Shown one piece after another: positions 25,265 to 33,815 of a stretch of 64,000 nucleotides of DNA (positions within the stretch are counted from its first letter, which is position 1; every line of letters begins with the position of its first letter). The notes beneath the pieces are model-generated. The model was not told the DNA's origin and made no database searches. It saw only the letters and a list, made by a program, of their open reading frames with translations. The translations under genes and the position numbers were made by a program. Source of the DNA: Deltaproteobacteria bacterium (GTDB lineage Bacteria; Myxococcota_A; UBA9160; UBA6930); the NCBI GenBank assembly GCA_016875395.1, contig VGRF01000007.1:99271-163270 (forward strand). The letters are read 5' to 3'.

Positions 25265-25682
25265 GCGCTCGCCTCGCCGCTCGCGCGCCGAAGATCACGG
25301 CCGCGAGCACGCCGACCACCGCGATGGTGAAGAGCGCGTAGACGAGCCAGTTCGCCGCGGGTCCGCCGGGCGCGAGACCGCGCACCTGCGCCGCCGCCGC
25401 GAGAGTCGCGGCGAGGATGTTCCCGTAGCCCGTCGCGAGCGCGCCGAGACGGAACCAGCGCTCCTCGCTGCCAGCGAAGCGCAGCAGCGGCGTCGCGGCG
25501 CCGAGCAGCACGACGAGCATGCCGTTCAACAGGCCCTCGAGGTGCGCCGTGCGCCACGCGCGCTCGGCCTCGGCGCCCCAGCTCTCGTTGATCGCGCTCG
25601 CGTAGGGGAAACCGACGAGCAGCCCGAGAAAGATCACGACGAGCCCATGCATCACGAGCGTCGCGGCGGTTCGCTTCTGCAT
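25248..25682 (-). CDS. Styrene-oxide-isomerase-like membrane protein
   Basis: A 144-residue protein with four hydrophobic segments (about 9-30, 48-68, 78-98, 115-137). The second begins R-T-A-H47-L-E-G-L-L-N53-G-M, closely resembling the A-H-x4-L-N-G-M stretch of styrene oxide isomerase StyC, where the histidine binds haem. This resemblance is from memory, so the assignment is tentative. It lies immediately downstream of the Rieske oxygenase gene on the same strand (17 bases), consistent with an oxidative pathway partner. Confidence 0.5.
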   Translation of the reverse strand: MQKRTAATLVMHGLVVIFLGLLVGFPYASAINESWGAEAERAWRTAHLEGLLNGMLVVLLGAATPLLRFAGSEERWFRLGALATGYGNILAATLAAAAQVRGLAPGGPAANWLVYALFTIAVVGVLAAVIFGARAARRALTASD

Positions 25683-25699
25683 CGCGCCCCCCAGAATTG

Positions 25700-26776
25700 T
25701 TAGGTAATCCGAGCTTCGAGCCAGCGGTGGAACTGCCAGTTGCAGCGCTCGAGGTGCGAGAGACGCCCGCGCGTCGCGAGCGTGCTGCGCAGCCCCTGCT
25801 GCACGCTCTCGCAGGCGCGGACGTCTTCGCGATGAATCGCCTCGAGCGCGCTGCGGAGACCCATGCGCTGCTCCTCCGTCGCCTCCGGCGGCGCGAGCGG
25901 GTGAATGCGCAGCGTGAAGCGGTCGGCGCTGTGAGGAAGGAGCTCGTACCAAACCGCCGAGTCCGGCGTTACCGCGAAGAGCTGCAGCGGGAACGCGCAG
26001 CACACGAGGAAGTCGGCGAGCTGCGCGTGGCTCAGTCCGGGAGTCACCGGGAGGAACGCGGCGCCCGGCTCGCCCGTGCGCGTCGGGTTGTGCAGCACGG
26101 CCCACGGGCCGCCGCCGTTCTCCTCGCCCCACGTCACCGCCCCCGGAAAACCAGGCTCGAGCGTCTCGGGGTGGATGCTCGTGACGTGATAGCTCTCCAT
26201 GAAATTCTCGATCATCAACTTCCAGTTCCACGGCGAGTCGAGCTCGAGCGGCGGTAGCGAGCGCATGCGCCCGGGCTGATAAGGCGCCACGAGCTTCTCC
26301 ATCCCCGACAGCTGAGGCGCGAGCGGCGCCGCGCTCGCGTCGAAGCTCAGGTAGAGCCAGCCGAGCCAGCTCTCGACGCGCAGCTCGGGGAGGCGGCAGC
26401 TCGCGCGATCGAAGCCCTCCGCGCGGTCCATCTGCGGCGCCCCTAACAAGCGGCCGTCGAGCGCGAACGTCCAGAGGTGGTACTTGCACTGAAGCGCGCG
26501 CGCGTTGCCGCGGCCCTCGGCGACGCGGTGCCAGCGGTGGCGGCAGACGTTCGAGAGCACGCGAACGCGGCGCTCGTCGTCGCGCACCGCGACCAGCGGC
26601 TCGCCGAAACGCTCGAACGCGAAGTAGTCCCCCGCGTCGGGCAGCCAATCCTCGCGCCCGAAGCAGATCCAGCCGCGCCGGAAGACGCGCTCGACATCGC
26701 GCGCGTAGTGCGCGGGGTCCGTGTAACACGCGGGATCGAGGGTCTCGGCGCGTTCCAGTCGCTCGGCGACCCGCAT
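25700..26776 (-). CDS. Rieske non-haem iron oxygenase, alpha-subunit type
   Basis: A 358-residue aromatic-ring-hydroxylating-type oxygenase. The Rieske 2Fe-2S ligands are C78-x-H80 and C97-x2-H100, and the mononuclear iron site is in E-N-F-M-E-S-Y-H197-V-T-S-I-H202-P. It is of the single-alpha-subunit kind; no beta subunit or dedicated reductase gene is next to it. Substrate unknown. Its neighbours are a StyC-like membrane protein downstream and two enoyl-CoA hydratases upstream on the same strand. Confidence 0.9.
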   Translation of the reverse strand: MRVAERLERAETLDPACYTDPAHYARDVERVFRRGWICFGREDWLPDAGDYFAFERFGEPLVAVRDDERRVRVLSNVCRHRWHRVAEGRGNARALQCKYHLWTFALDGRLLGAPQMDRAEGFDRASCRLPELRVESWLGWLYLSFDASAAPLAPQLSGMEKLVAPYQPGRMRSLPPLELDSPWNWKLMIENFMESYHVTSIHPETLEPGFPGAVTWGEENGGGPWAVLHNPTRTGEPGAAFLPVTPGLSHAQLADFLVCCAFPLQLFAVTPDSAVWYELLPHSADRFTLRIHPLAPPEATEEQRMGLRSALEAIHREDVRACESVQQGLRSTLATRGRLSHLERCNWQFHRWLEARIT

Positions 26777-26779
26777 CGC

Positions 26780-27568
26780 TCAGCGCCCGCGGTACTTCGG
26801 CTCGCGCTTCTCGGCGCGCGCGCGCTTGAACTCCGCGTAGTCCTGCGACGCGAACACCATCGCCTGCGCGACCGACTCTTCCTGCATCGACTCGCGCACC
26901 AGCGGGTTCGCGATGCGGCGCAGCGTGCGCAGGAACATCGCCACGGTGAACTCGGGCGCGCGCGCGATCGCGCGCGCCATCTCGAGGGCCGCGCCGTCGA
27001 GCTCCGCATCGGGCACGACGCGCGAGACGATGCCGTGCCGCAGCGCCTCCTGCGCATCGAGCACGCGGCCCGTAAGGGCGAGATCGGCGACGAGCCCGGG
27101 GCCCGCGATCTGGAACAGCCGCGCCGTTCCGCCCGAGTCCGGCACGACGCCGTGCATGATCTCTGGCAGCCGCATGCGCGCGCTCTCGCCCGCGATGCGC
27201 AGGTCGCAGAGCAGCGCGCGCTCGAAGCTGCCGCCGATCACGTGGCCCTTCAGCGCCGCGATGATCGGCACCGGCAGCGTGAAGAACGCCTGTGTGCCCG
27301 CGTGCCCGCGCTCGATGAACGCGAAGTCGCTGATGTCCTCCGTGCGCACGCCGAGCTGCGTCGTGTCGCGCCCCGAAGAGAACGACGCGCCCTCGCCGCG
27401 CCAGATCACTGCGCGCAAACCGGGCTTCGCGTGCAGCGCGCCGAGGATCGCGAACAGCCGCGCATCCATCGCGTCGTTCGCCGCGTTGTGCTTCTCCGCG
27501 CGGTCATAGGAGATGACGGCGATCGGGCCGTCGTAGGAGAGGCGAACTGCATCTGCGCCGTCGGGCAT
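26780..27568 (-). CDS. Enoyl-CoA hydratase/isomerase family protein
   Basis: A 262-residue crotonase-fold protein. The oxyanion-hole strand is F-S-S-G-R-D (in place of the usual F-C-A-G-x-D) and the second oxyanion region is G-H-V-I-G-G-S-F-E. A glutamate in L-P-E-I occupies one catalytic position and D-S-G-G-T-A-R-L aligns with the other region, so activity may differ from classical hydration. It ends three bases before the Rieske gene, so the two are probably one transcript. Confidence 0.85.
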   Translation of the reverse strand: MPDGADAVRLSYDGPIAVISYDRAEKHNAANDAMDARLFAILGALHAKPGLRAVIWRGEGASFSSGRDTTQLGVRTEDISDFAFIERGHAGTQAFFTLPVPIIAALKGHVIGGSFERALLCDLRIAGESARMRLPEIMHGVVPDSGGTARLFQIAGPGLVADLALTGRVLDAQEALRHGIVSRVVPDAELDGAALEMARAIARAPEFTVAMFLRTLRRIANPLVRESMQEESVAQAMVFASQDYAEFKRARAEKREPKYRGR

Positions 27569-27658
27569 GGAGACTCCTGAAGACTGCGCAGGTTATCCCG
27601 GCCAAGCGCCTCGAGACTTTCTGGCGCGCAGCGGGACGAAGCTCCCGCGCGCCGATCG

Positions 27659-28474
27659 CTACCGCCCCTTGAACACCGGCGCGCGCTTCTCCGCGAACGC
27701 CTTCACGGCTTCCTCGTAGTCCTCGGTTCCAGCGCCCTGCACCATGCGCTCCGCCTCGATGTCGAGCACCGACTCCAGGGAGTCTGTTAGGGCGCGGTTC
27801 AGGTTGTCCTTCATGTACCGCAGCGCGATCGGCGGGCCGGCGGCAATGCGCTTTGCGTAGTCGAGCGCGGCCTCGGCGAAGCCGGCGTCGGCGAGCACGC
27901 GGTTCGCAAGGCCGAGGCGATCGCAGTCGGCGGCGGAGAGGCGCTCGCCGAGGAACATCACTTCGCGCGCGCGCGCGGGACCTAACAAGCGCGTCAGGAA
28001 CCAGCTCGCGCCGTAATCGCCGGAGAGGCCGAGCCGCGCGTAGGCCGTGGTCGCGAACGCGCTCGCCGCCATCACGCGCAGATCGCACGCGAGCGCGAGC
28101 GCAAAGCCCGCGCCTGCTGCCGGGCCCGGCAGCGCTGCGATCGTGGGCTTCGCGAGGCGATGCAGCGCGCGCGGCGTCTCGTGCTCCCAGCGCAGCTGGC
28201 GCTTGCGATCCTCGGGCGACGGCGGTCGGCCCTCGCTCGCCATGCGCTTCGTGTCGCCGCCCGCACAGAACGCGCCGCCCGCGCCCGTGAGCAGCACGCA
28301 GCCCACGTCGGGGTTCGCGCCGAGCTCGGGAACGAGGCGATGCAGCGCGCGCTTCATCTCCATCGTGAGCGCGTTCTTCGCGTCGGGGCGATTGAGCGTG
28401 ATCACGCCGACGCGCGCCTCGATGCGGCAGAGGACCTCGGGCGTTCCGGTCTCGATGGCGCGCGTGTCGCTCAC
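27659..28474 (-). CDS. Enoyl-CoA hydratase/isomerase family protein
   Basis: A 271-residue crotonase-fold protein starting at GTG 28474 after GAGGAGA. Features: I-T-L-N-R-P-D-A-K-N-A-L, G-A-F-C-A-G-G-D-T-K (oxyanion), G-P-A-A-G-A-G-F-A-L-A-L-A-C-D, and G-L-S-G-D-Y-G-A-S-W where classical hydratases have their second glutamate, suggesting an isomerase or different acyl-CoA specificity. It heads the leftward cluster with the other hydratase and the Rieske oxygenase and is divergent from an SDR gene. Confidence 0.87.
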   Translation of the reverse strand: MSDTRAIETGTPEVLCRIEARVGVITLNRPDAKNALTMEMKRALHRLVPELGANPDVGCVLLTGAGGAFCAGGDTKRMASEGRPPSPEDRKRQLRWEHETPRALHRLAKPTIAALPGPAAGAGFALALACDLRVMAASAFATTAYARLGLSGDYGASWFLTRLLGPARAREVMFLGERLSAADCDRLGLANRVLADAGFAEAALDYAKRIAAGPPIALRYMKDNLNRALTDSLESVLDIEAERMVQGAGTEDYEEAVKAFAEKRAPVFKGR

Positions 28475-28547
28475 GACTTCTCCTCGCGAGCGGCGCAGTC
28501 TACGCGCGCTGCGAGATACTGCGCCTTCCCTCGCAAGTGGAGCACGC

Positions 28548-29426
28548 ATGGGCCTTCCCGAACCGCCGCCGCTCGGCGCGCACGCACTTCCGGCCGGCGC
28601 CTACGCCGGGCAGACCGTCGCCATAACAGGTGGCGGCACCGGACTTGGCAAAGCGATCGCGCTCGAGTTCGCGCGGCTCGGCGCGAACGTCGCGATCCTC
28701 TCGCGCGGCGAAGAGCACCGCGCGGCGGGCGTCGCCGCGATCGAGAGCATCGGCGGCAAGGCGATCGCCGTCGCGTGCGACATCCGCCAGCCCGATCAGG
28801 TCGCCACCGCGTTCGACCAGATCGCGCTCGCGTTCTCGCACCCCGCCGTGCTCGTGAACAACGCGGCGGGGAACTTCCCGGTGCCGGCGGAAGATCTCTC
28901 GCCGAACGGCTGGCGCACCGTCGTCGACATCGTGCTGAACGGCACCTTCTTCTGCTCGCGCGAGTTCGGTCGCCGCCACATCGCCGCGGGGACGAGCGGC
29001 GCAATCATCAATGTCGGCGCGTCGTATGCGTGGACCGGTGGGCCCGGCTTCGCGCACTCCGCCGCGGCGAAGGCAGGCGTGAAGAACATGACCGAGACGC
29101 TCGCGGTCGAGTGGGGCCCGTACGGCATTCGCGTGAACGGCCTCGTGCCGGGCCTGTTCCCGCACGAAGACGAAGTCGCCGCGATCAAGGCGACGCCCGG
29201 GCGCGGCGACCGCGCGAGCGAGGAAGCGAGCTGCCCCGCGCTGCGCACGGGCCGCCTGCGCGAGCTCGGCTGGGCCGCGACGTTCCTCGGCTCGCCGTAC
29301 GCGAGCTACATCAGCGGCCACACGCTGGTCGTCGACGGCGCGAACTGGCAGCGACGCGCGATGCGCCAGCCGGACTTCGTGCCGATCCGCACGCAGATGG
29401 GCAAAGGCGCGTTCGAGCTGAAGTGA
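28548..29426 (+). CDS. SDR family oxidoreductase, 2,4-dienoyl-CoA-reductase-like
   Basis: A 292-residue short-chain dehydrogenase. The cofactor motif is T-G-G-G-T-G-L-G, with N-N-A-A-G-N-F as in peroxisomal-type dienoyl-CoA reductases, and S-L-E-type motifs replaced by A-S-Y-A-W-T-G-G-P. The usual catalytic Tyr-x3-Lys appears as H-S-A-A-A-K, lacking the tyrosine, which is also the case in dienoyl-CoA reductases. Probably acts in unsaturated acyl-CoA breakdown with the flanking hydratases. Length is normal for that group. Confidence 0.82.
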   Translation: MGLPEPPPLGAHALPAGAYAGQTVAITGGGTGLGKAIALEFARLGANVAILSRGEEHRAAGVAAIESIGGKAIAVACDIRQPDQVATAFDQIALAFSHPAVLVNNAAGNFPVPAEDLSPNGWRTVVDIVLNGTFFCSREFGRRHIAAGTSGAIINVGASYAWTGGPGFAHSAAAKAGVKNMTETLAVEWGPYGIRVNGLVPGLFPHEDEVAAIKATPGRGDRASEEASCPALRTGRLRELGWAATFLGSPYASYISGHTLVVDGANWQRRAMRQPDFVPIRTQMGKGAFELK

Positions 29427-29561
29427 TTAGGTACTCGCGCGGAACGAGAGCACACGAGAGATGTAACGACAGATCGCGGCTCGGGAAGCGCAAGCGGCCC
29501 AGTGCTGGCGAAGCCAGCGCAGGCCGCGCGCAGTGAGCCGAAGGCGAACGGAGAGTCGCAA

Positions 29562-30365
29562 ATGCCTGAGACGTACATCCGACTCGAGCGCGAGGGCCCG
29601 ATCGCGACGCTCGTGCTCGATCGCGCCGAGAAGCTGAACGCGTGGAGCTGGGAGAGCGCGCGGCAGATCGCGGCGCGCGCCGACGAGCTGCGCTTCGACA
29701 ACGAGGTGCGCGTCGTGATCGTGCGCGCCGAGGGCCGCGCGTTCTGTGCCGGCGTAGACCTCGGCATGCCCGAGGACCGCATCACCGGCCGCTCGCCGGC
29801 GGAGAAGGTCCGTAACTACTACGAGAAGTTCCGCTGGGTGCACGAGCGCTTCCACGTGCTCGCGAACCTGCCGCAGCCCGTGATCATGGCCGTGCACGGC
29901 TACTGCCTCGGCGCCGGCCTCGAGCTCACGATGATGGGCGACATCCGCATCGCCGCCGACGACGCGCAGTTCGCACTGCCGGAGCCGCGCGTCGGCGTGG
30001 GCATCGACGCGGGCGGCGACATGCGACTCGTTACGGAGCTCGGCGCCGGCTGGACGCGCCTGCTCGCCTTCACCGGCCGTCGCATCGACGCGCAGACCGC
30101 GCTGCGCATCGGCATCGTGCAGGAAGTGGTGCCGCGCGATCAGCTGCTCGCCCACGTGCGCGCGCTCGCGGGCGAGATCGCCGAGAACGCGCCGCTCGCG
30201 GTGCAGACGATCAAGCGCACCATCAACAACTGGGCGGAGCGTGGGCTCGCCGAAGCGCTGAAGTTCGAGGCCGCGAGCGCAAGCGTGAACTTCGTCAGCG
30301 ACGACATGCAGCTTGGGTACAAGGCGATGGCGGGGAAGGAGAAGGCGAAGTTCGAGGGGAAGTGA
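29562..30365 (+). CDS. Enoyl-CoA hydratase/isomerase family protein
   Basis: A 267-residue crotonase-fold protein: L-V-L-D-R-A-E-K-L-N-A-W, R-A-F-C-A-G-V-D-L-G-M-P (oxyanion), G-Y-C-L-G-A-G-L-E-L, and E-P-R-V-G-V-G-I-D-A-G-G-D in the catalytic area, with aspartates where hydratases have the second glutamate; this D-rich site is reminiscent of dienoyl-CoA isomerases. ATG 29562 follows GGAGAG. It lies 135 bases after the SDR gene on the same strand. Confidence 0.86.
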   Translation: MPETYIRLEREGPIATLVLDRAEKLNAWSWESARQIAARADELRFDNEVRVVIVRAEGRAFCAGVDLGMPEDRITGRSPAEKVRNYYEKFRWVHERFHVLANLPQPVIMAVHGYCLGAGLELTMMGDIRIAADDAQFALPEPRVGVGIDAGGDMRLVTELGAGWTRLLAFTGRRIDAQTALRIGIVQEVVPRDQLLAHVRALAGEIAENAPLAVQTIKRTINNWAERGLAEALKFEAASASVNFVSDDMQLGYKAMAGKEKAKFEGK

Positions 30366-30373
30366 GGAAGGAT

Positions 30374-30931
30374 CTACTTGTCATCGCTCCCTCTATCTTC
30401 GCTCGACTCAGGAGCAGCGCTTGGATCGCCGGTAGCTGAGGGCGTAGGTGCGGGCGGGCGCGCCGCACTCGGATCGCGGAGGACTCCTCCACGGGAGATG
30501 AGATTAAGTGTCTCTTGAATCTGCCTTAGCTGCCCCGACATGTCCGCTCGGCGCAATTCTTCTTGTACACGCTCGGTGGGAGTGCGAACAGACTCCAAGA
30601 TCTGCTGCCAGAGCGGATCAGAAATCTGGCGCTGGATCCCGCGGAGTGTGTCGCCCCAAAGTGCCCCGGCCGGTAGACCACCTCGATCAAGCGACCCCAA
30701 GGGCAGCTGAGCCGGCCTCACGGAAGGGCCGCCGATGGGGGAACCAATCGACCTGCTGTTATCCAAGAACTGTTGCTCCTCCGCCTCTTCGTCCTTTGAG
30801 ACCTTGATGCCGGCCGCTCTCAACCCCTCAGCGAGCCGATCCGTCATCGTCAGTCTCCGCTTTCGGCTCACTCGCTCGCGAAACTCCTGAAGCAGCCAGT
30901 CGTTAATGATCATGCCTCCGTCGAGTTGCAC
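30374..30931 (-). CDS. Hypothetical protein downstream of PIN gene
   Basis: A 185-residue hydrophilic protein not recognised as any family. The N-terminus (M-Q-L-D-G-G-M-I-I-N-D-W-L) is followed by a charged helix-rich half and a Pro/Ser/Asp-rich tail. The start is GTG 30931 or ATG 30913 (GGAGG is too close to the latter). It follows the PIN gene by 18 bases and shares its lower G+C and freer codon use, so both look acquired. A role as a partner of the PIN protein is possible but unproven. Confidence 0.55.
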   Translation of the reverse strand: MQLDGGMIINDWLLQEFRERVSRKRRLTMTDRLAEGLRAAGIKVSKDEEAEEQQFLDNSRSIGSPIGGPSVRPAQLPLGSLDRGGLPAGALWGDTLRGIQRQISDPLWQQILESVRTPTERVQEELRRADMSGQLRQIQETLNLISRGGVLRDPSAARPPAPTPSATGDPSAAPESSEDRGSDDK

Positions 30932-30949
30932 CCCGAAGTCGTTGTCCCG

Positions 30950-31528
30950 CTAGACTATGACCACATCATCACCTGACTCACTCGCGGATCGAACGATCCA
31001 CTCCCAGTTGACCGCATCTCCGATCGATGTGTCGTCTCTCTTGCGTGGCGGGTACCCAAGCATGAAGCGCTTCCGAGCAAGTCGGCGAATCTCGAATCGC
31101 ACCTTCTTGTCGCGCTTCAGATTCCAAGGGCTGTCGGCGCGGAAGAGTCGCTGTGCCGTTCGGTAGACGACATCGTGTGTCGTGGGCTGACGCAGCACGC
31201 GGGTGATTCTCTGCTTCATCGTCGCCGTCATCTGACGAATCTTCTTCTCGGTTGTTCGGACTCCCGAGGATTGTTTTGAGTCCGCGAGAAACGCCGGCAA
31301 CTCGCTTAGCCCTTCAAAGGAAGGTGACTTGACAAGCGCGTAAGAACTAAGAATCACCGCTTGCCTGTTTTTCTTGAACTCCATCTCGACCTGCGCCGTT
31401 GAGATGAATCCATGATGGGTGACGGCATTTATGTGCTCGAGGATCGACAACGCACGCTCGCGTGTCCGCACTCGATAAAAGTCGAGCCAAATGTTCGTGT
31501 CGATAAACACGAGCGATTTCACACTCAT
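30950..31528 (-). CDS. PIN-domain protein, DUF4935-like putative nuclease
   Basis: A 192-residue protein opening L-V-F-I-D10-T-N-I-W-L-D, the first acidic strand of PIN domains, with A-Q-V-E-M-E-F (second acidic position) and D-D-T-S-I-G-D-A-V-N-W-E near the end. The last motif is the R-x-G-x-P-P...S-I-G-D arrangement of DUF4935-type PIN proteins, and Y-P-P-R-K-R-D-D is present. A metal-dependent RNase is expected. Its ATG overlaps the aminotransferase stop (ATGA, 31525-31528), so it is translationally coupled to a metabolic enzyme. Confidence 0.75.
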   Translation of the reverse strand: MSVKSLVFIDTNIWLDFYRVRTRERALSILEHINAVTHHGFISTAQVEMEFKKNRQAVILSSYALVKSPSFEGLSELPAFLADSKQSSGVRTTEKKIRQMTATMKQRITRVLRQPTTHDVVYRTAQRLFRADSPWNLKRDKKVRFEIRRLARKRFMLGYPPRKRDDTSIGDAVNWEWIVRSASESGDDVVIV

Positions 31529-32796
31529 ACCCCAACCATCGCCTTCACCCGCGCATGCGGCACCAGCGTTCCCTCCCTTCGCCGCACCACCGCGAAGGCT
31601 TCCTCAGCTGCGCCTAACACCTCGCGCACATCGTCTTCGCTCAGCGCCGCGCACACGAAGTTGTTGTGCCACGGGTGGAGGTACACGCCGCGCTGCACGA
31701 GCTCGCCAGTGAACGCGAAGCCGCGCCGGAAGTCGGGGTCGTCCGCGAACAAGATCTGCGGCATCTGCGGCGGGCCGGTTTGGCGCAGCGTGTAGCCGGA
31801 CGCGGCGGCGGCTTTGGCGAGGCCTTCGCGGAGTTGCGCGCCTAGTCGCTGCATGCGCTCCAGGTAGTCCGTCTCGCGGATGCGGCGCAGCGTGGCGAGG
31901 GCGGCGGCCATCGGGGCGGCGGCGAACCAGAAGCTGCCGGTGGTGTAGATGCGCGAGGCCGCGGCGCGCGCGACTTCGCTCCCTAACAACGCCGAGAGCG
32001 GATGCCCGTTCGCGAGGCACTTGCCCCAGGCGCTGAGGTCGGGCTCGACGCCGAGGTGCGTCCACGAGCCGCTGCGCGAGAGACGGAAGCCACCGCGCAC
32101 TTCGTCCATGATCAGCAGCGCCTTGGCGCGGTCGCACACGCTGCGCACCGCGTGCGCGAACGCGCGCGCCGGCAGCTCTTGATCGACGAAGCCGTCGTGC
32201 TTGAACGGCGAGACGAGCACGCCCGCGAGGTCGCCCTCCGCTTCGCGCGCGGCGCGCTCGAGGCTCGCGACGTCGTTGTACGCAAACGGGATCAGGTGCG
32301 CGCGGTCGTCGGGCAACGTGCCGATCGGGTTCGGCGTGCACCACGCGGCTGCGCCGTGATACGCGCCCTTCGCGACGAGAATCTTGCGCCGCTTCGTGTG
32401 AGCGCGCGCGACCGTCACCGCCATCGAGGTCGCGTCCGTGCCGTTCTTGCAGAAGAGCGCCCACTGCGCGTGCGCGACTTGCTGTGTGAGCTCCTCTGCG
32501 AGCTCGACGATCAGCGGCGAGGGCCCCGTCATCGCATCGCCGTGCGCGAGCTGCGTCGTGAACGCGGCGTCGATCTCGGGATCGCAGTACCCCAACAAGT
32601 TCGGGCCGTACGCGCACATGAGGTCGATGTACGCGTTGCCGTCGGCGTCCCACAGCCGCGCGCCCTTCGCGCGCGAGAAGAACTGTGGGAACTCGGCGGG
32701 AAGCAGCGCGGTCGACTCGTGGCCGTACATGCCGCCGGGAATCACGGCGGCGGCGCGTGCGCGAAGGGCGGCGTCGGCGGAAGTGCGTCGCGTCAT
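31525..32796 (-). CDS. Class III aminotransferase, glutamate-1-semialdehyde-mutase-like
   Basis: A 423-residue PLP enzyme. The family features are A-R-L-W-D-A-D-G-N-A-Y-I-D near the N-terminus, C-K-N-G-T-D-A-T-S-M-A, L-I-M-D-E-V-R-G-G-F-R, and S-A-W-G-K-C-L-A-N-G-H-P-L-S with the PLP lysine. It resembles HemL but lacks several of its hallmarks, so a related aminomutase or transaminase is more likely. ATG 32796 follows GCGAGG. It leads a leftward operon with the PIN gene. Confidence 0.85.
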   Translation of the reverse strand: MTRRTSADAALRARAAAVIPGGMYGHESTALLPAEFPQFFSRAKGARLWDADGNAYIDLMCAYGPNLLGYCDPEIDAAFTTQLAHGDAMTGPSPLIVELAEELTQQVAHAQWALFCKNGTDATSMAVTVARAHTKRRKILVAKGAYHGAAAWCTPNPIGTLPDDRAHLIPFAYNDVASLERAAREAEGDLAGVLVSPFKHDGFVDQELPARAFAHAVRSVCDRAKALLIMDEVRGGFRLSRSGSWTHLGVEPDLSAWGKCLANGHPLSALLGSEVARAAASRIYTTGSFWFAAAPMAAALATLRRIRETDYLERMQRLGAQLREGLAKAAAASGYTLRQTGPPQMPQILFADDPDFRRGFAFTGELVQRGVYLHPWHNNFVCAALSEDDVREVLGAAEEAFAVVRRREGTLVPHARVKAMVGV

Positions 32797-32923
32797 CGTG
32801 GACCTCGCTTTGACGATCTTTGGCGCACCGATCGCACCGCTGCGTCGCGTAGGATCGTGCCCGCTGCGACCGGACCCGTCACACGCGCAGCTTACGCTGC
32901 GAGGCATAAGAGGGGGGAACGCG

Positions 32924-33232
32924 ATGGCGGTGCGATGGCTTCAGTGCACGGTGCGGCCGGGCATGTTCGACAGCGAGTTCATGGTGGGGATCGAGGTGCC
33001 GGGCAAGGGCGAGCTCACGGCGATCTTCGTCGACAAGAGCCTGGTGCGCGTGAGCGAGCAGCCCGAGCGCGGAAGGCCCGTGATCGGGCACGTGCGCGTG
33101 TACGCGCGGGAGGACGGCGAGGAGGCGACCTGCACGCTGCCCGTTCAGAGCGTCGAGTTCGGCATGAACATCGGCGTGCCCACTTCGTTACTGGCGGCTC
33201 AGGACGACGTGCTCGATCCGGTCGCGAGGTGA
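32924..33232 (+). CDS. Hypothetical small protein
   Basis: A 102-residue soluble protein, predicted mainly beta (E-F-M-V-G-I-E-V-P-G, E-L-T-A-I-F-V-D, I-G-H-V-R-V-Y-A-R-E-D-G). No family recognised. A strong GAGGGGGG lies upstream of ATG 32924. It sits three bases before the dcd-like gene, so it is likely translated from the same message. Confidence 0.65.
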   Translation: MAVRWLQCTVRPGMFDSEFMVGIEVPGKGELTAIFVDKSLVRVSEQPERGRPVIGHVRVYAREDGEEATCTLPVQSVEFGMNIGVPTSLLAAQDDVLDPVAR

Positions 33233-33235
33233 GCG

Positions 33236-33811
33236 ATGACGGTGCTCAGCAATCGCGCCCTGATCGAGGCGATGGATGCGGGGCGCCTGCGAATTGATCC
33301 GCGGCCGGCGCCGACGCCCGAGGTTCGGGGCTCACCGTTCGGGTCTTGCTCGGTCGACCTCCACCTCGGGCGAACGATCTTCATCCCGCGCAGGGGTCTT
33401 CAGGTCACGCTCGACATCCGCGGCGCGCTCACGCCCACGCTGGACGCGCTCTACGAACGGCGCGAGATCGCTGACGAGGGCTGGGTCCTCGAACCTGGGC
33501 GCTTTCTGCTTGGGAGAACGATCGAGGTCGTCGATCTACCCCTCTCCGGGAATGGCCTCGCCGCTCGCATCGAGGGCCGCAGCTCGTTCGCGCGCGCAGG
33601 ACTGCTCGTGCACTTCACTGCGCCGACGATCCACGCTGGTTTCACCGGCTCCATCGCGCTCGAGATCATCAACCTCGGCGAGTTCGCGTTGGTTCTCCGG
33701 CCCGGCTCGGCGATCTGCCAGCTGATCGTCGAGACCGTCGAGGGCGAGCCGATCCGCAGCGACTCTCAGTTCCAACACCAATCCGCACCCACCGGAGCCG
33801 CGGCGCCCTAA
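33236..33811 (+). CDS. dcd: dCTP deaminase / dUTPase-fold protein
   Basis: A 191-residue homotrimeric-type nucleotide hydrolase. Motifs: S-C-S-V-D-L-H-L-G, R-I-E113-G-R-S-S-F-A-R-A-G-L (phosphate and subunit-interface motif), F-T-A-P-T-I-H-A-G-F-T-G-S-I-A-L-E143 (uridine/cytidine pocket with the catalytic glutamate), and C-Q-L-I-V-E. It would convert dCTP to dUTP, or directly to dUMP in the bifunctional type. Convergent with a GST gene. Confidence 0.88.
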   Translation: MTVLSNRALIEAMDAGRLRIDPRPAPTPEVRGSPFGSCSVDLHLGRTIFIPRRGLQVTLDIRGALTPTLDALYERREIADEGWVLEPGRFLLGRTIEVVDLPLSGNGLAARIEGRSSFARAGLLVHFTAPTIHAGFTGSIALEIINLGEFALVLRPGSAICQLIVETVEGEPIRSDSQFQHQSAPTGAAAP

Positions 33812-33815
33812 CACC

